Shown in pieces: positions 46,189 through 54,840 of a DNA stretch of 64,000 nucleotides. Source of the DNA: an uncultured Clostridium sp. (lineage in GTDB: Bacteria > Bacillota > Clostridia > TANB77 > CAG-508). The stretch is taken from assembly GCA_947368535.1 (NCBI GenBank), contig CANBHY010000002.1:31536-95535 (forward strand), given 5' to 3'. The position numbers and the translations under genes are program-made. The notes beneath the pieces are model-generated. The model had not been told where the DNA came from. It saw only the letters and a program-made list of their open reading frames with translations, and did no database searches. Within the stretch, counting starts at the first letter, position 1, and each line of letters starts with the position of its first letter.

Positions 46189-48297
46189 TTATCTTACAAA
46201 TTCTACCTCTAATGAAGCATTTACATCTTCATTTATTTCTTGAATATTCATTCCAAAATATTCTCTAATAATGTCTCTTACTACTTCTGCAACATATGAA
46301 CCATGCCATCCATTTTCCACCATACCTACAACTGCTATTTCTGGATTATCAAATGGCGCAAATCCAACGAACCATGCATTTACAATCTCATTTCCATTTT
46401 GGTCATATGTTCCTGATTCTGTTGAACCGGTTTTTCCACCAACAGCTATGTCAAAACCATTAAATATTGCTGCCGCTGTACCATTATCATCTGTAACACC
46501 TCTCATTCCTTCTAAAACGGCATTCATATTTTCATCACTTATTAGAAGACTATCTGTATCTTTATTAGCTAGTCCTAATTTTGTCTGAACAAAATTGTCT
46601 ATCTCTGCTCTTGGCACTTGTTTTCCATCAGAATCTACTATATTTTTAACAATTGTTGGATTAACAATTGCTCCTCTATTAGCAATCATTGAAATATATT
46701 TTGCAACTTGTATTGGCGAAAAATCGTTATAACTTTGTCCAATTGAGGCCGATAATAATGTACTTTCAGGTGCTGTATCATTCATCTTTTCTGCAGTTTG
46801 TGGTGATGCTAGTGTACCAGCAGCCTCATAAGGTAATTCTATACCCGTTTTTCTTCCTAATCCAAAGTAATTTGCATATGCCGACAATTTATCTAAGCCT
46901 AATCTACTACCAGTTTCATAAAAATAATAATTACATGATTTTTCAAGAGCCTGTGATACATTAATATATCCATGACCATAATGGAATCTATCATATATCC
47001 AACAATGTGGCTGTGAACCTTTAGGATATATACCTGTATCATTTATTCTTTCTGATGTAGTAATAACACCTTCTTGAAGACCTGCAATAGAAGTTACCAT
47101 TTTAAAAATAGAACCAGGAGCATAAGTTCCTTGAATTGCTCTATTAAGTAGTGCAGAGTTACCATTATACTCATCTAATTTTGCTTGTGAAATACCATTT
47201 AAAAATTCACCTGGCTCATAATCTGGATAGCTAACCATTGCTAATACTTCACCTGTTTTAACATTCATTACAACAACAGATCCACCTAATGCATTATAAG
47301 CTTCTCCAAATCCACCGCTTTTAATCTTTTCAATATTGTTTTTTAGTGCATTTTCTGTTATCAATTGTAAATTTGCATCTATTGTTAATACAATATTTGA
47401 ACCTCCAACAGCTTCTTTAGTAATATATTCACCAGTTGATGTTCCATCAACTGTCATATCAATTTGCTTAGTACCATTTTCTCCTCTTAAATAATCTTCA
47501 AATAAATACTCAATTCCAGTTTTTCCTATATAGTCATTTTTATCATATTTATCAGGATTTGCTTTATATTCATCTTCATTTATACGCCCAATATATCCTA
47601 AAACATGAGATGCTAAAGATCCTTGGGTATATTTTCTATTCGCTTTTTTCTCTATAGAAATTCCTGGTAATTCAGCTCCTCTTTCATCTATTTCAACTGC
47701 ACTGTTTCTTGAAACATTTGAAGCTAATTCTAAAGCTGTTGTAGAAGAATATCCCTTTTTTTCAATAGTATATCTCAATCCAACGATTTTTCTTGCAATT
47801 GCTAAATCTTCTACTTTAACTCCATAATAATCTTTCATAACATAAAAAGCTTCTTCTGCACTTGCCTTACTTGATATTTCATACTCTTCTCTCCATTTAT
47901 TTAAGCTTTCTTCGTTATTAAAGTGATATTCAAAAGGTTCTATTGATATAGGAAAATCATCAATATAATCGTCACCATTTCTTTCTAGAATTTCTGCTAA
48001 CACCATCATCGAATCATTCATTTCATCTTCAGATGCTTTTGTCTTAAATAATTCAACATTAAATCCCATTTCTGTTTCAGCTAAAACTGTTCCTGTTCTT
48101 GATACAATTTTTCCTCTTGCCGCTTCAACAGTAGCTTCTTTAGTAAGTTTTGTATTGGAAGTTTCTCTATATTCTTTTCCATGTATAATTTGTAAGTTAA
48201 AAAGCTGTACCAATAGTATTATTCCAAATATATAAATAAAGGTATTTAATAAATTATATCTAAAATTTGTTTTCTCTGTTTCTGTTTTATTGAACAA
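46189..48297 (-). CDS. mrdA: Penicillin-binding protein 2 (class B transpeptidase)
   Basis: The 702-residue protein is a class B PBP that crosslinks peptidoglycan during elongation with RodA. One N-terminal membrane segment (about residues 17-35) is followed by the dimerisation domain with GKIVSRTGTVLAE. The catalytic SxxK is in GTYAPGSIFKMVTS, the SxN motif in EKSCNYYFYE, and KTG in AVGGKTGSTESG. The start is a TTG at 48297 with AAGGTG five bases upstream. It is downstream of mreD and directly upstream of minC, the usual order in Clostridia. Confidence 0.94.
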   Translation of the reverse strand: MFNKTETEKTNFRYNLLNTFIYIFGIILLVQLFNLQIIHGKEYRETSNTKLTKEATVEAARGKIVSRTGTVLAETEMGFNVELFKTKASEDEMNDSMMVLAEILERNGDDYIDDFPISIEPFEYHFNNEESLNKWREEYEISSKASAEEAFYVMKDYYGVKVEDLAIARKIVGLRYTIEKKGYSSTTALELASNVSRNSAVEIDERGAELPGISIEKKANRKYTQGSLASHVLGYIGRINEDEYKANPDKYDKNDYIGKTGIEYLFEDYLRGENGTKQIDMTVDGTSTGEYITKEAVGGSNIVLTIDANLQLITENALKNNIEKIKSGGFGEAYNALGGSVVVMNVKTGEVLAMVSYPDYEPGEFLNGISQAKLDEYNGNSALLNRAIQGTYAPGSIFKMVTSIAGLQEGVITTSERINDTGIYPKGSQPHCWIYDRFHYGHGYINVSQALEKSCNYYFYETGSRLGLDKLSAYANYFGLGRKTGIELPYEAAGTLASPQTAEKMNDTAPESTLLSASIGQSYNDFSPIQVAKYISMIANRGAIVNPTIVKNIVDSDGKQVPRAEIDNFVQTKLGLANKDTDSLLISDENMNAVLEGMRGVTDDNGTAAAIFNGFDIAVGGKTGSTESGTYDQNGNEIVNAWFVGFAPFDNPEIAVVGMVENGWHGSYVAEVVRDIIREYFGMNIQEINEDVNASLEVEFVR

Positions 48298-48335
48298 TTT
48301 TTCACCTTCTCACCTTTAAAATTTAATATATCACC

Positions 48336-48869
48336 TTAAAAATATCTAGTAAGTATATTTTTTTGTCTAAACTGCCTTTCAAGTAACATTCCTGCCTTTA
48401 ATATAAGTTGATAAAAAATTAATGTAAGCAGTACGTTATATAAAGTTTCAATGGCTAATATTTTAATAAAAGCCACAATTTCAACAGATATTTCAAGTGC
48501 CCATGCATTTATAAAATAATTAAGCACTTCACACGCTAATGTAATAACAATTACCATAATAACAAGTGTAAATTTGTTTTCTTTTGAAAAGTTTTTATCA
48601 AAATAACCTGCAATAATTGCAATTAATCCATATAATAAACCAGTTATTCCTAAAGCTCTTCCAAGAACTAAATCTAATGTTACTCCTGTAAGCACTGCTA
48701 TCACTATTGAAAATTTATTATTTGTAAATAATCCTAAAAATAATATAAAAATAATAAATATATTTGGACTAATTCCTGCTATCGTAAACCAAGAAAAAAA
48801 ATCTGATTGCAAAAAATATAGAAATATAAAAAATATATACATGAATATTCCTATTAAAAATTTCTTCAT
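48336..48869 (-). CDS. mreD: Rod shape-determining membrane protein MreD
   Basis: The 177-residue protein is almost entirely hydrophobic, with about five or six membrane segments, as in MreD. Recognisable features are SPNIFIIFILFLGL, VTLDLVLGRALGITGLLYG and a C-terminal basic tail. MreD links cytoplasmic MreB to the periplasm-facing wall-synthesis complex. The call rests strongly on position between mreC and mrdA, as MreD sequences diverge widely. GGAGGAATA precedes the ATG. Confidence 0.9.
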   Translation of the reverse strand: MKKFLIGIFMYIFFIFLYFLQSDFFSWFTIAGISPNIFIIFILFLGLFTNNKFSIVIAVLTGVTLDLVLGRALGITGLLYGLIAIIAGYFDKNFSKENKFTLVIMVIVITLACEVLNYFINAWALEISVEIVAFIKILAIETLYNVLLTLIFYQLILKAGMLLERQFRQKNILTRYF

Positions 48870-48931
48870 TATTCCTCCAAAAAATCAATAAAATTTCCCC
48901 AGATTTCAGCAAATTTTAAACTTTTTTTCCA

Positions 48932-49744
48932 CTATTTTATAACCAAAACTGTATATAATTTTGAAAAATCAACTGCTGTTTCCACAATTGCATATCTATC
49001 TGTGATATTTTGAGTATTAATAATTTGTTTAATAGTTCCTATAGTTATTCCTTTTGGATAAATTCCACCTATTCCAGAAGTTACTACACTGTCTCCTACT
49101 AAAAGTTCTGCTGAAGTAGAAATATAAGTAGCATTTAAAGTTTTATCATTCTCAACAGATCCCTTACAAATAATACTTTCTTCTGATGTACTTATCATAC
49201 TACTTACTGAAGAAGCACTATCCACAATAACTTGTACATTTGCAGTATTTTCTGTTACAGAAACTACATATCCAACTAAACCTTTATCTGCAATAACTGT
49301 CATTTTCTCTTCTATACCTTGTTTTGAACCTACATTTATTATTATATTGCTACTATAATTACTAACATCTCTATCAATTACATATGCAGGTATAGTTTCA
49401 TATTCTTGATATTTCTCAGTTAAATTTGCATATTCTTGTAATTTTGAATTTTCAGCTTTCAATATTTCTAATTCTCTTACTTTAGTTTCAAGTTCTTCGT
49501 TTTTATTTTTTAATTCTTCATTTTCTTTTTTTAATGTATCTAAATTTGTAAAAAATTCTGTATTTCCAGTTATTTTATGCTTAAACATTGTAAAAGCATT
49601 TTGAACTGGCATAATAATAGATGTTGCAAATCCTTCTGCATATGACAAATTGTCTCTATTAACATTTGTAAGAATAACTAATGCAATTAATATGATTACA
49701 GTAATTATTGTTCCAATTGTCCCAGAACGTTTATTTTTATACAT
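48932..49744 (-). CDS. mreC: Rod shape-determining protein MreC
   Basis: The 270-residue protein has one membrane segment (about residues 10-28), then a coiled coil (about 68-110; KKENEELKNKNEELETKVRE), then the beta-barrel MreC core with NIIINVGSKQGIEEKMTV, KGLVGYVVSV and STSAELLVGDSVVTSGIGG. MreC scaffolds the RodA-PBP2 complex outside the membrane. The start is four bases after the mreB stop codon, with the GAGGAG ribosome binding site inside mreB. Confidence 0.95.
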   Translation of the reverse strand: MYKNKRSGTIGTIITVIILIALVILTNVNRDNLSYAEGFATSIIMPVQNAFTMFKHKITGNTEFFTNLDTLKKENEELKNKNEELETKVRELEILKAENSKLQEYANLTEKYQEYETIPAYVIDRDVSNYSSNIIINVGSKQGIEEKMTVIADKGLVGYVVSVTENTANVQVIVDSASSVSSMISTSEESIICKGSVENDKTLNATYISTSAELLVGDSVVTSGIGGIYPKGITIGTIKQIINTQNITDRYAIVETAVDFSKLYTVLVIK

Positions 49745-49747
49745 AAT

Positions 49748-50770
49748 CTATATTCTCCTCTTATTCATCAATTCTCTTAATCTAGAATCATCATTTAAAA
49801 CTTTTTTAATTCCTAAAGCTGTACATTCTAAAGGTTTATCTGCTATTTTAACATTTATCTTTAATCTATTACTAATTAATTTATCAATATCTTCTATACA
49901 GGCCCCTCCTCCAGAAATAACCAAACCATTATTTTGTATATTATTTAATAATTCTGGTGGTGTCCTATCAAGGGTTTCTCTAACCATATCTATAATTTTT
50001 TCTAGTGAATTTCTAATAGCTTCATTAACTTGAAAAGCATTGACTGTAACCGTTTTAGGTAATCCAGTTTTTAAATCTCTGCCAGTAACTTCATAATTTT
50101 TATTAACTACTGGAGATATTGAAGCTAAGTTTATTTTTAATGTTTCAGCTGTGTTTTTTCCAATTACTATAAGCATTTTCTTTTTTATATAATCAATAAT
50201 ATCATTATCCAAGTCATCTCCTGCAATTCTAATATAATTACAAGCAGTAACTTTTCCAAAAGCAATTACAGCAACTTCAGATGTTCCGCCACCAATATTA
50301 AGCATCATTGTAGCCTCATGACTATCTACATCTAAGTCAGCCCCAATTGCGGCAGCTAAAGTCTCTTCTATAAAACTAATATCTTTTACTCCCATATCCT
50401 GTAATAGCTTAATAATTGCCCTTTTTTCTACATCATTCATACCTATATGTACATTAATTAATACCTTAGGATTTCCTATATCTTCTTTTTCTTGTAATTC
50501 TTTAATAAGTCTTCGAATTATCATTTCAGTAGCTGATAAATTAGATATACCACCTTTTAGCATCGGCATTAATGAAGATATTTTTTCAGGAGTCTTACCT
50601 AGCATTTCTTTAGCTTCTCTGCCAATTGCTAAAATATCTTTGCTTGAACTTTCAATAGCAACTATTGAAGGTTCGCTTTTTACTATTCCTTTATCCTTTA
50701 AAACCATCAAAATCGTTGACGTTCCTAAATCAATACCTATATGCTTTCCATGTAATTTAAATAAATTCAT
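49748..50770 (-). CDS. mreB: Actin-like cell-shape protein MreB
   Basis: The 340-residue protein has the actin-fold nucleotide-binding motifs: phosphate 1 (GIDLGTSTILMVLKD), phosphate 2 (MLNIGGGTSEVAVIAFG) and the adenosine motif (LVISGGGACIEDI). It also has the MreB-type EETLAAAIGADLDV. MreB filaments steer side-wall synthesis. Some residues, such as STIL in phosphate 1, differ from the most common MreB sequence, so an Mbl- or MreBH-like paralogue cannot be excluded; the operon context favours MreB. Confidence 0.93.
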   Translation of the reverse strand: MNLFKLHGKHIGIDLGTSTILMVLKDKGIVKSEPSIVAIESSSKDILAIGREAKEMLGKTPEKISSLMPMLKGGISNLSATEMIIRRLIKELQEKEDIGNPKVLINVHIGMNDVEKRAIIKLLQDMGVKDISFIEETLAAAIGADLDVDSHEATMMLNIGGGTSEVAVIAFGKVTACNYIRIAGDDLDNDIIDYIKKKMLIVIGKNTAETLKINLASISPVVNKNYEVTGRDLKTGLPKTVTVNAFQVNEAIRNSLEKIIDMVRETLDRTPPELLNNIQNNGLVISGGGACIEDIDKLISNRLKINVKIADKPLECTALGIKKVLNDDSRLRELMNKRRI

Positions 50771-50798
50771 ATATTCTTCCAGCCCTTCTTTAACTGTA

Positions 50799-51488
50799 TC
50801 ATTTATTTTTGACTAATGCACTCCTATATTCACCATCACCAATAACAATATGATCAATAAATTCTATACCAAACATCTCTGCACATAAACTTATTCTCTT
50901 ACTTACTTCATAATCTTCATTACTTGGAGTTGCATTCCCACTAGGATGGTTATGTAATAAAATAATTTTATTTGCGTTCATTTTTATTGGTTCAGCTAAT
51001 ACTTCTTTAGGTTCAATAACAGCATAGTTTGTCCCTCCTAAAGAAATATTTTGAATTCGCAATATTTTATTTTTATTATTTAATATAATAAGTTTAACTA
51101 TTTCACGTTTTTCATACATCAATTCTTCCATAAAAATCTTTGCCACATCCGACGAAGAATATACAAAAATGTCCTCCGCAACTGGTTGTGACATACGTTT
51201 GGCTAACTCAAACGTTGCTTTTAGTCTAATAGCTTTAACTCTTCCTATTCCCTTAATTTTCTTCAATTCTTCAATAGAAATATTTTGTAAGAATCTTAAT
51301 TCATTTTCAAGGGATTCTTTACATAGGGCTAAAACTTTTTGAGCCAATTGAATTGATGACTCTTCTTTAGTTCCACTTTCTATTAATATGGCTAATAATT
51401 CAGAATTTGATAATTCTTTTTCTCCATATATTTCAAGTTTTTCGTAAGGTCTTTCATATTTAGGTAATTCAGTAATTTTAGTTGTCAA
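50799..51488 (-). CDS. radC: RadC family JAMM-domain protein
   Basis: The 229-residue protein has N-terminal helix-hairpin-helix segments (KKIKGIGRVKAIRLKA) and a C-terminal JAB/MPN metal-binding domain with LLHNHPSGNATPSNEDYEVS. Despite the name, a role in DNA repair is not established for the family. The start is a TTG at 51488, with GGAAGGA six bases upstream. It lies between the DUF4321 gene and mreB, the standard place in Firmicutes. Confidence 0.93.
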   Translation of the reverse strand: MTTKITELPKYERPYEKLEIYGEKELSNSELLAILIESGTKEESSIQLAQKVLALCKESLENELRFLQNISIEELKKIKGIGRVKAIRLKATFELAKRMSQPVAEDIFVYSSSDVAKIFMEELMYEKREIVKLIILNNKNKILRIQNISLGGTNYAVIEPKEVLAEPIKMNANKIILLHNHPSGNATPSNEDYEVSKRISLCAEMFGIEFIDHIVIGDGEYRSALVKNK

Positions 51489-51515
51489 ATAATATCCTTC
51501 CTATAGCCCCACTCT

Positions 51516-51770
51516 TTAAAATTTGCTATAAATAAAAGCAGCAATAATCATACCTACAATACTAGCTACATTTAATTTTAATCTCAATTCTACACTAAAT
51601 TTTAAGATACTTAAATCAATACCAACAGGTCCATTAGTTCCGAATTCTTGTCCAAAAGCAAGCCAAGAAAGCCAACTAACATTAGTAGCAAAATGGGCCA
51701 AAAGTCCTCCAATTACTATTCCTGATAATAAAAATATTAAAAGTATCCATACATTTTTTTCCCTTAACAT
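51516..51770 (-). CDS. Small DUF4321-type membrane protein
   Basis: The 84-residue protein has two hydrophobic helices (residues 8-28 and 66-84) flanking a central Trp/Phe-rich loop, ending VASIVGMIIAAFIYSKF. The pattern VWILLIFLLSGIVIGGLLAH, a loop with LKFSVELRLKLNVAS, and the position just upstream of radC-mreB fit the DUF4321 family of Firmicutes. Function is unknown; co-transcription with mre genes suggests an envelope role. Confidence 0.82.
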   Translation of the reverse strand: MLREKNVWILLIFLLSGIVIGGLLAHFATNVSWLSWLAFGQEFGTNGPVGIDLSILKFSVELRLKLNVASIVGMIIAAFIYSKF

Positions 51771-51835
51771 CTCTCTTCTCCATTTAAAATATAATTTTAT
51801 CTTTCGTTACGGATTATTGTTTTTCAGATACACGT

Positions 51836-51864
51836 ATTATATATTCTATACACATTTTTTTCAA
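51836..51864 (-). promoter_or_regulatory. Predicted promoter of the DUF4321-radC-mreBCD-mrdA-minC operon
   Basis: TTGAAA (51859-51864), a 17-base spacer and a perfect TATAAT (51836-51841) on the minus strand, about 65 bases upstream of the first start codon. A TCCGTAA string lies in the leader, but not in the position seen at the surface-protein loci. Confidence 0.75.
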
Positions 51865-51887
51865 GCACTTAAAGTATTTTTATGCAT

Positions 51888-51922
51888 AAAAAAGCATATT
51901 TCAATAATTGAAACATGCTTTT
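51888..51922 (-). terminator. Intrinsic terminator after the 51932 peptidase gene
   Basis: AAAAGCAT-A-TTTCAAT pairs with ATTGAAA-C-ATGCTTTT (one mismatch), followed by a T-run on the minus strand. Confidence 0.82.
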
Positions 51923-51931
51923 ATAATATTT

Positions 51932-52930
51932 TTAATATAAATAATTCTGTGGATTTTGACAAACGCCATTAATTCTAATCTCTAAATGTAAATGCGGACC
52001 AGTAGAATTCCCTGTTGATCCAACTGCTGCAATTGATTGACCTTGATTAACATATTGTCCAGCAGAAACATATAATGCACTGCAATGTGCATATGCTGTT
52101 TGAATACCATTGCCATGATCTATGATAATGAAATTTCCATAGCCTCCACTCCACCCTGAGAAAGTAACTGTTCCGCCAGCGGCAGCTCCTATAGGTGTTC
52201 CTGAACTCGTAGCAATATCTAAACCTTTATGTATTCCACTACTTCTTCTACCAAATCTTGAAGTTATTGTTCCTGAAATTGGTCTAGACAATGCAATACC
52301 AATTGATTGATATTCATAAGAAGTTCCAGAAGAATATGTTACTGTACCACTACTATATGTAGCCCTTGTATTTTTTTTAACAACAGGAACTGGATCTGGT
52401 TTAGGTTCAACAAACAAAGCAGCTACAACATCATCTACAACAGATTCAGATAAATTTTCTGATGAATATTTTGCTGAATATGTTATAGAATCAATATTTG
52501 TACTTTTCTTTTCTTTTAAAGTTGCAATAATTTTTTCAGCTTCTTCATAAGTTGCAACATAATACTTTTCTTCACCATTAAGCATAACAGCATAATTTTT
52601 ATAATAAGGTGTACCTGAAGCAATTACTGTATCAAATACTTCCTCTTCATTAACCTTTACTTCATTTTTAGAATAACAAATTTCATATTCAGGCATGGTA
52701 TCAACTTCAACAAAAGCTATTTTATTACCATCTCCTGATTTCATATACTTTTGTATCTTATCTTCTAATTGTTTTTTTGCATCTGTATATCCAATAATTT
52801 GTCCATTTAGTTTTACAGCATACATTGGTTTAAACAAAAAGTAAAGTATCCCTAATGCTAAAAGAAGAGCAATAACAACTATTATTATTAATTTAATCGA
52901 TTTTCTTAAATGAATAAAAAGAGTTTTCAT
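51932..52930 (-). CDS. Membrane-anchored M23 (LytM-type) peptidoglycan endopeptidase
   Basis: The 332-residue protein has an N-terminal membrane segment (about residues 10-33). Residues 35-165 include two related short motifs (YAVKLNGQIIGYTDAKKQLE and YAVMLNGEEKYYVATYEEAE). A Ser/Thr-rich linker follows, then a C-terminal M23 domain. The zinc ligands are visible: HKGLDIATSSGTP (first His and Asp) and GPHLHLEIR (HxH), with AYAHCS contributing the catalytic region. Such enzymes cut peptide crossbridges. It is paralogous to the gene at 57840. Its own promoter (52956-52984) and terminator make it monocistronic. Confidence 0.93.
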   Translation of the reverse strand: MKTLFIHLRKSIKLIIIVVIALLLALGILYFLFKPMYAVKLNGQIIGYTDAKKQLEDKIQKYMKSGDGNKIAFVEVDTMPEYEICYSKNEVKVNEEEVFDTVIASGTPYYKNYAVMLNGEEKYYVATYEEAEKIIATLKEKKSTNIDSITYSAKYSSENLSESVVDDVVAALFVEPKPDPVPVVKKNTRATYSSGTVTYSSGTSYEYQSIGIALSRPISGTITSRFGRRSSGIHKGLDIATSSGTPIGAAAGGTVTFSGWSGGYGNFIIIDHGNGIQTAYAHCSALYVSAGQYVNQGQSIAAVGSTGNSTGPHLHLEIRINGVCQNPQNYLY

Positions 52931-52955
52931 TTATCTTCCTTTCTTATTTATTCAC

Positions 52956-52984
52956 ATTATATTATATATCTCTTTTTTTCACAA
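52956..52984 (-). promoter_or_regulatory. Predicted promoter of the 51932 peptidase gene
   Basis: TTGTGA (52979-52984), a 17-base spacer and a perfect TATAAT (52956-52961) on the minus strand; GAAAGGAAG is the ribosome binding site. Confidence 0.7.
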
Positions 52985-53046
52985 GGTTATTTTTATTTTT
53001 TTTCACTAATCTTTTTATATTTCATATTATAAACTAGGTGATTTTA

Positions 53047-54176
53047 ATGGAAATTTTAAAACTTGGCTCTAATCGGAGTAATTGTAGAATATCTTCAAAG
53101 TATATTAAAAACATTAGGATTTCATAAAGGAAAAATCGATGGTATATTTGGAAATCAAACAAAGAATTCCGTAATAATTTTTCAAAGAAATTTTGGAATA
53201 CCACAAGATGGAATAGTAGGAAATCAAACTTGGAATAAATTATCAAACTATTTTTATATAGTTCCAACAGACATATCATATGGTTCAAATATTTTGTCTA
53301 TCAATCTCGAAGGATTTGCCCATAAATTTCCTTTTTTAGAACAAGGTAATATTGGATACTCTGCATTAGGAAAAAATCTCAAATATCTTAAATTTGGCGT
53401 TGGGCAAAAACAAGTATTTTATAGCGCCAGTATTCATGCAAATGAATGGATAAATAGTGTACTCTTAATGAAGTTTTTAGAAAATCTTTCTACTAGTTAT
53501 TTAAATAATTCTACTATATGGGGATATCCTGCTAGAACTTTATTTAATAACTATTCTCTGTATGTTGTACCTATGTCAAATCCTGATGGAGTAGACTTAG
53601 TTGTTGGAAATACTCAAAAATATTTACCCAACATCTATGCTCATGCTAAATCCATATCTGCTAATTATCCACAGATTCCATTTCCAAATGGTTGGAAAGC
53701 AAATATAAATCGGGATTGATCTAAATCTGCAATTTCCTGCAGAATGGGAAACTGCTAGAAAAAATAAATTTGCTCAAGGATACACCAAACCTGGTCCTCG
53801 TGACTATGTCGGTCCTTCTCCTTTATACGCATCAGAAGCAAAAGCATTATATAATTTTACATTAGGAAAGAACTTCTCATTAATTCTTGCTTACCATACA
53901 CAAGGCGAAACAATATATTGGAAATTTTTAAACTATCTTCCTCCAAATTCATATGAAATTGGCAGACAACTTAGTAATGTAAGTGGTTATCTTTTAGAAT
54001 CAACTCCTTATTCTTCTGGTTTTGCTGGATACAAAGATTGGTTTATCCAAAATTATAATCTTCCTGGATATACTATTGAATCAGGTATTGGAGAAAACCC
54101 TCTTCCTATTTCGCAATTTCAAGATATATATGATAAAAATATTGGAATATTAATTTTGAGTATGCTTTTAGCATAA
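53047..54176 (+). CDS. M14 zinc carboxypeptidase with peptidoglycan-binding domain, read in three frames
   Basis: The start ATG at 53047 follows AGGTG by six bases and gives MEILKLGSN. The frame then must shift +1 at AAT-CGG-A (about 53071) to continue GVIVEYLQSILKTLGF, a PG_binding_1 domain (residues 1-65). A second +1 shift at AAT-CGG-G (about 53710) joins GWKANIN to GIDLNLQFPAEWE. With the C skipped at both sites the product is 375 residues with no gap in the M14 family alignment. The zinc and catalytic residues remain: HANE, AYHTQGE and TIESGIG. The substrate is probably peptidoglycan peptides (gamma-D-glutamyl-diamino acid type). Programmed shifting, a decayed gene and assembly error are the alternatives; the identical sites favour the first. 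Confidence 0.82.
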
Positions 54177-54199
54177 AAAAAACAGATCTGATAAATCTG
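54175..54199 (-). terminator. Possible terminator of the 54273 gene
   Basis: On the minus strand CAGAT and ATCTG pair around a seven-base loop, followed by eight T. The stem is short, so confidence is moderate. Confidence 0.5.
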
Positions 54200-54229
54200 C
54201 TCAAAATTAAATATAATTATGAATGCCAA

Positions 54230-54258
54230 GGCGGGCGGACAAATTTCGTCCGCCCGCC
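54230..54258. repeat. GC-rich 11-bp perfect hairpin
   Basis: GGCGGGCGGAC (54230-54240) and GTCCGCCCGCC (54248-54258) pair around seven bases. Such a stem is out of place in DNA this A+T rich. A second inverted repeat, TGGGAGT/ACTCCCA, overlaps the stop codon of the adjoining gene. No T-run follows, so it may be an RNA stabiliser or a boundary carried with the foreign gene. Confidence 0.75.
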
Positions 54259-54272
54259 TATGGGAGTTTTAC

Positions 54273-54704
54273 TTACCTTACTCCCAGGGAGGTTTCCCAG
54301 AATCCTTTGAGGGACTCTTCCTGGAAAAAGAGGCTAAGCAGATAGATGCCATCCTCAAGCCGTCTCTCCAACAGCACTGTTCCGCTGCACTTCGTAGCCT
54401 GATCCTTCGCCTTACTGCACATCGACTGAGCGATAAAATCATTGTCATCGCTCACGATGAAAGTTTCGGCAGTAGGAACCACATTGCTGATACCGGTCCT
54501 GGTTTCCCAGTCCTTCACCCGCGTGGGATCCATGAAGTACATCAGCATCAGGTATGCACCTTCCTTCAGTTTGGTCTCTTTCAAGATCTGTCCATTGAAT
54601 TGATCTGCCATACGGATGCCGAGTTGGACCTGCTCAACTGCTTCTGCTTCTGTTGCCTTCCTTACCAAATAGTTCCGATCCTTGTTCACTCTTACGATAC
54701 TCAT
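54273..54704 (-). CDS. G+C-rich, foreign-looking gene of unknown function
   Basis: The 143-residue protein (starting MSIVRVNKDRNYLVRK) has no signal or membrane segment, and I do not recognise it. Two segments look like diverged repeats: KLKEGAYLMLMYFMDPTRVK and RLEDGIYLLSLFFQEESLKG, each followed by W-E-T-(R/S). The ATG at 54704 has AGGAGGT upstream and a good promoter. Base composition is about half G+C, against roughly 30% around it. Codon use differs: CTG, CTC, AAG and three CGG arginine codons, which I find in no native gene here. Recent transfer from a G+C-richer gut bacterium, or an assembly join, is likely. Confidence 0.8.
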   Translation of the reverse strand: MSIVRVNKDRNYLVRKATEAEAVEQVQLGIRMADQFNGQILKETKLKEGAYLMLMYFMDPTRVKDWETRTGISNVVPTAETFIVSDDNDFIAQSMCSKAKDQATKCSGTVLLERRLEDGIYLLSLFFQEESLKGFWETSLGVR

Positions 54705-54757
54705 ATATCGTACCTCCTGTTTTTGTTTTTTTCTAAAAAGCATATTGCTACACTCAT

Positions 54758-54786
54758 ATTATACCATAGTTAGTTTTTTTTTGCAA
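54758..54786 (-). promoter_or_regulatory. Predicted promoter of the G+C-rich gene
   Basis: TTGCAA (54781-54786), a 17-base spacer and an extended -10 TGGTATAAT (54758-54763 for the hexamer) on the minus strand. Confidence 0.72.
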
Positions 54787-54805
54787 GTTTTTAGTACTAC
54801 AATAC

Positions 54806-54839
54806 AAAAAAACATATGTTAATTAACATATGTTTTTTT
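54806..54839 (-). terminator. Perfect palindromic terminator after the pilin-like gene
   Basis: A fully symmetrical sequence: A7, ACATATGTTAATTAACATATGT core, T7. It directly follows the stop codon of the gene ending at 54841 and could act in both directions. Confidence 0.85.
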
Positions 54840-54840
54840 A

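Noticed and set aside
54219..54773. 184-codon plus-strand frame opposite the G+C-rich gene
   Set aside because: The minus strand has a strong promoter, AGGAGGT, an ATG and a terminator; the plus frame has none and probably stays open because of G+C-rich codon structure.
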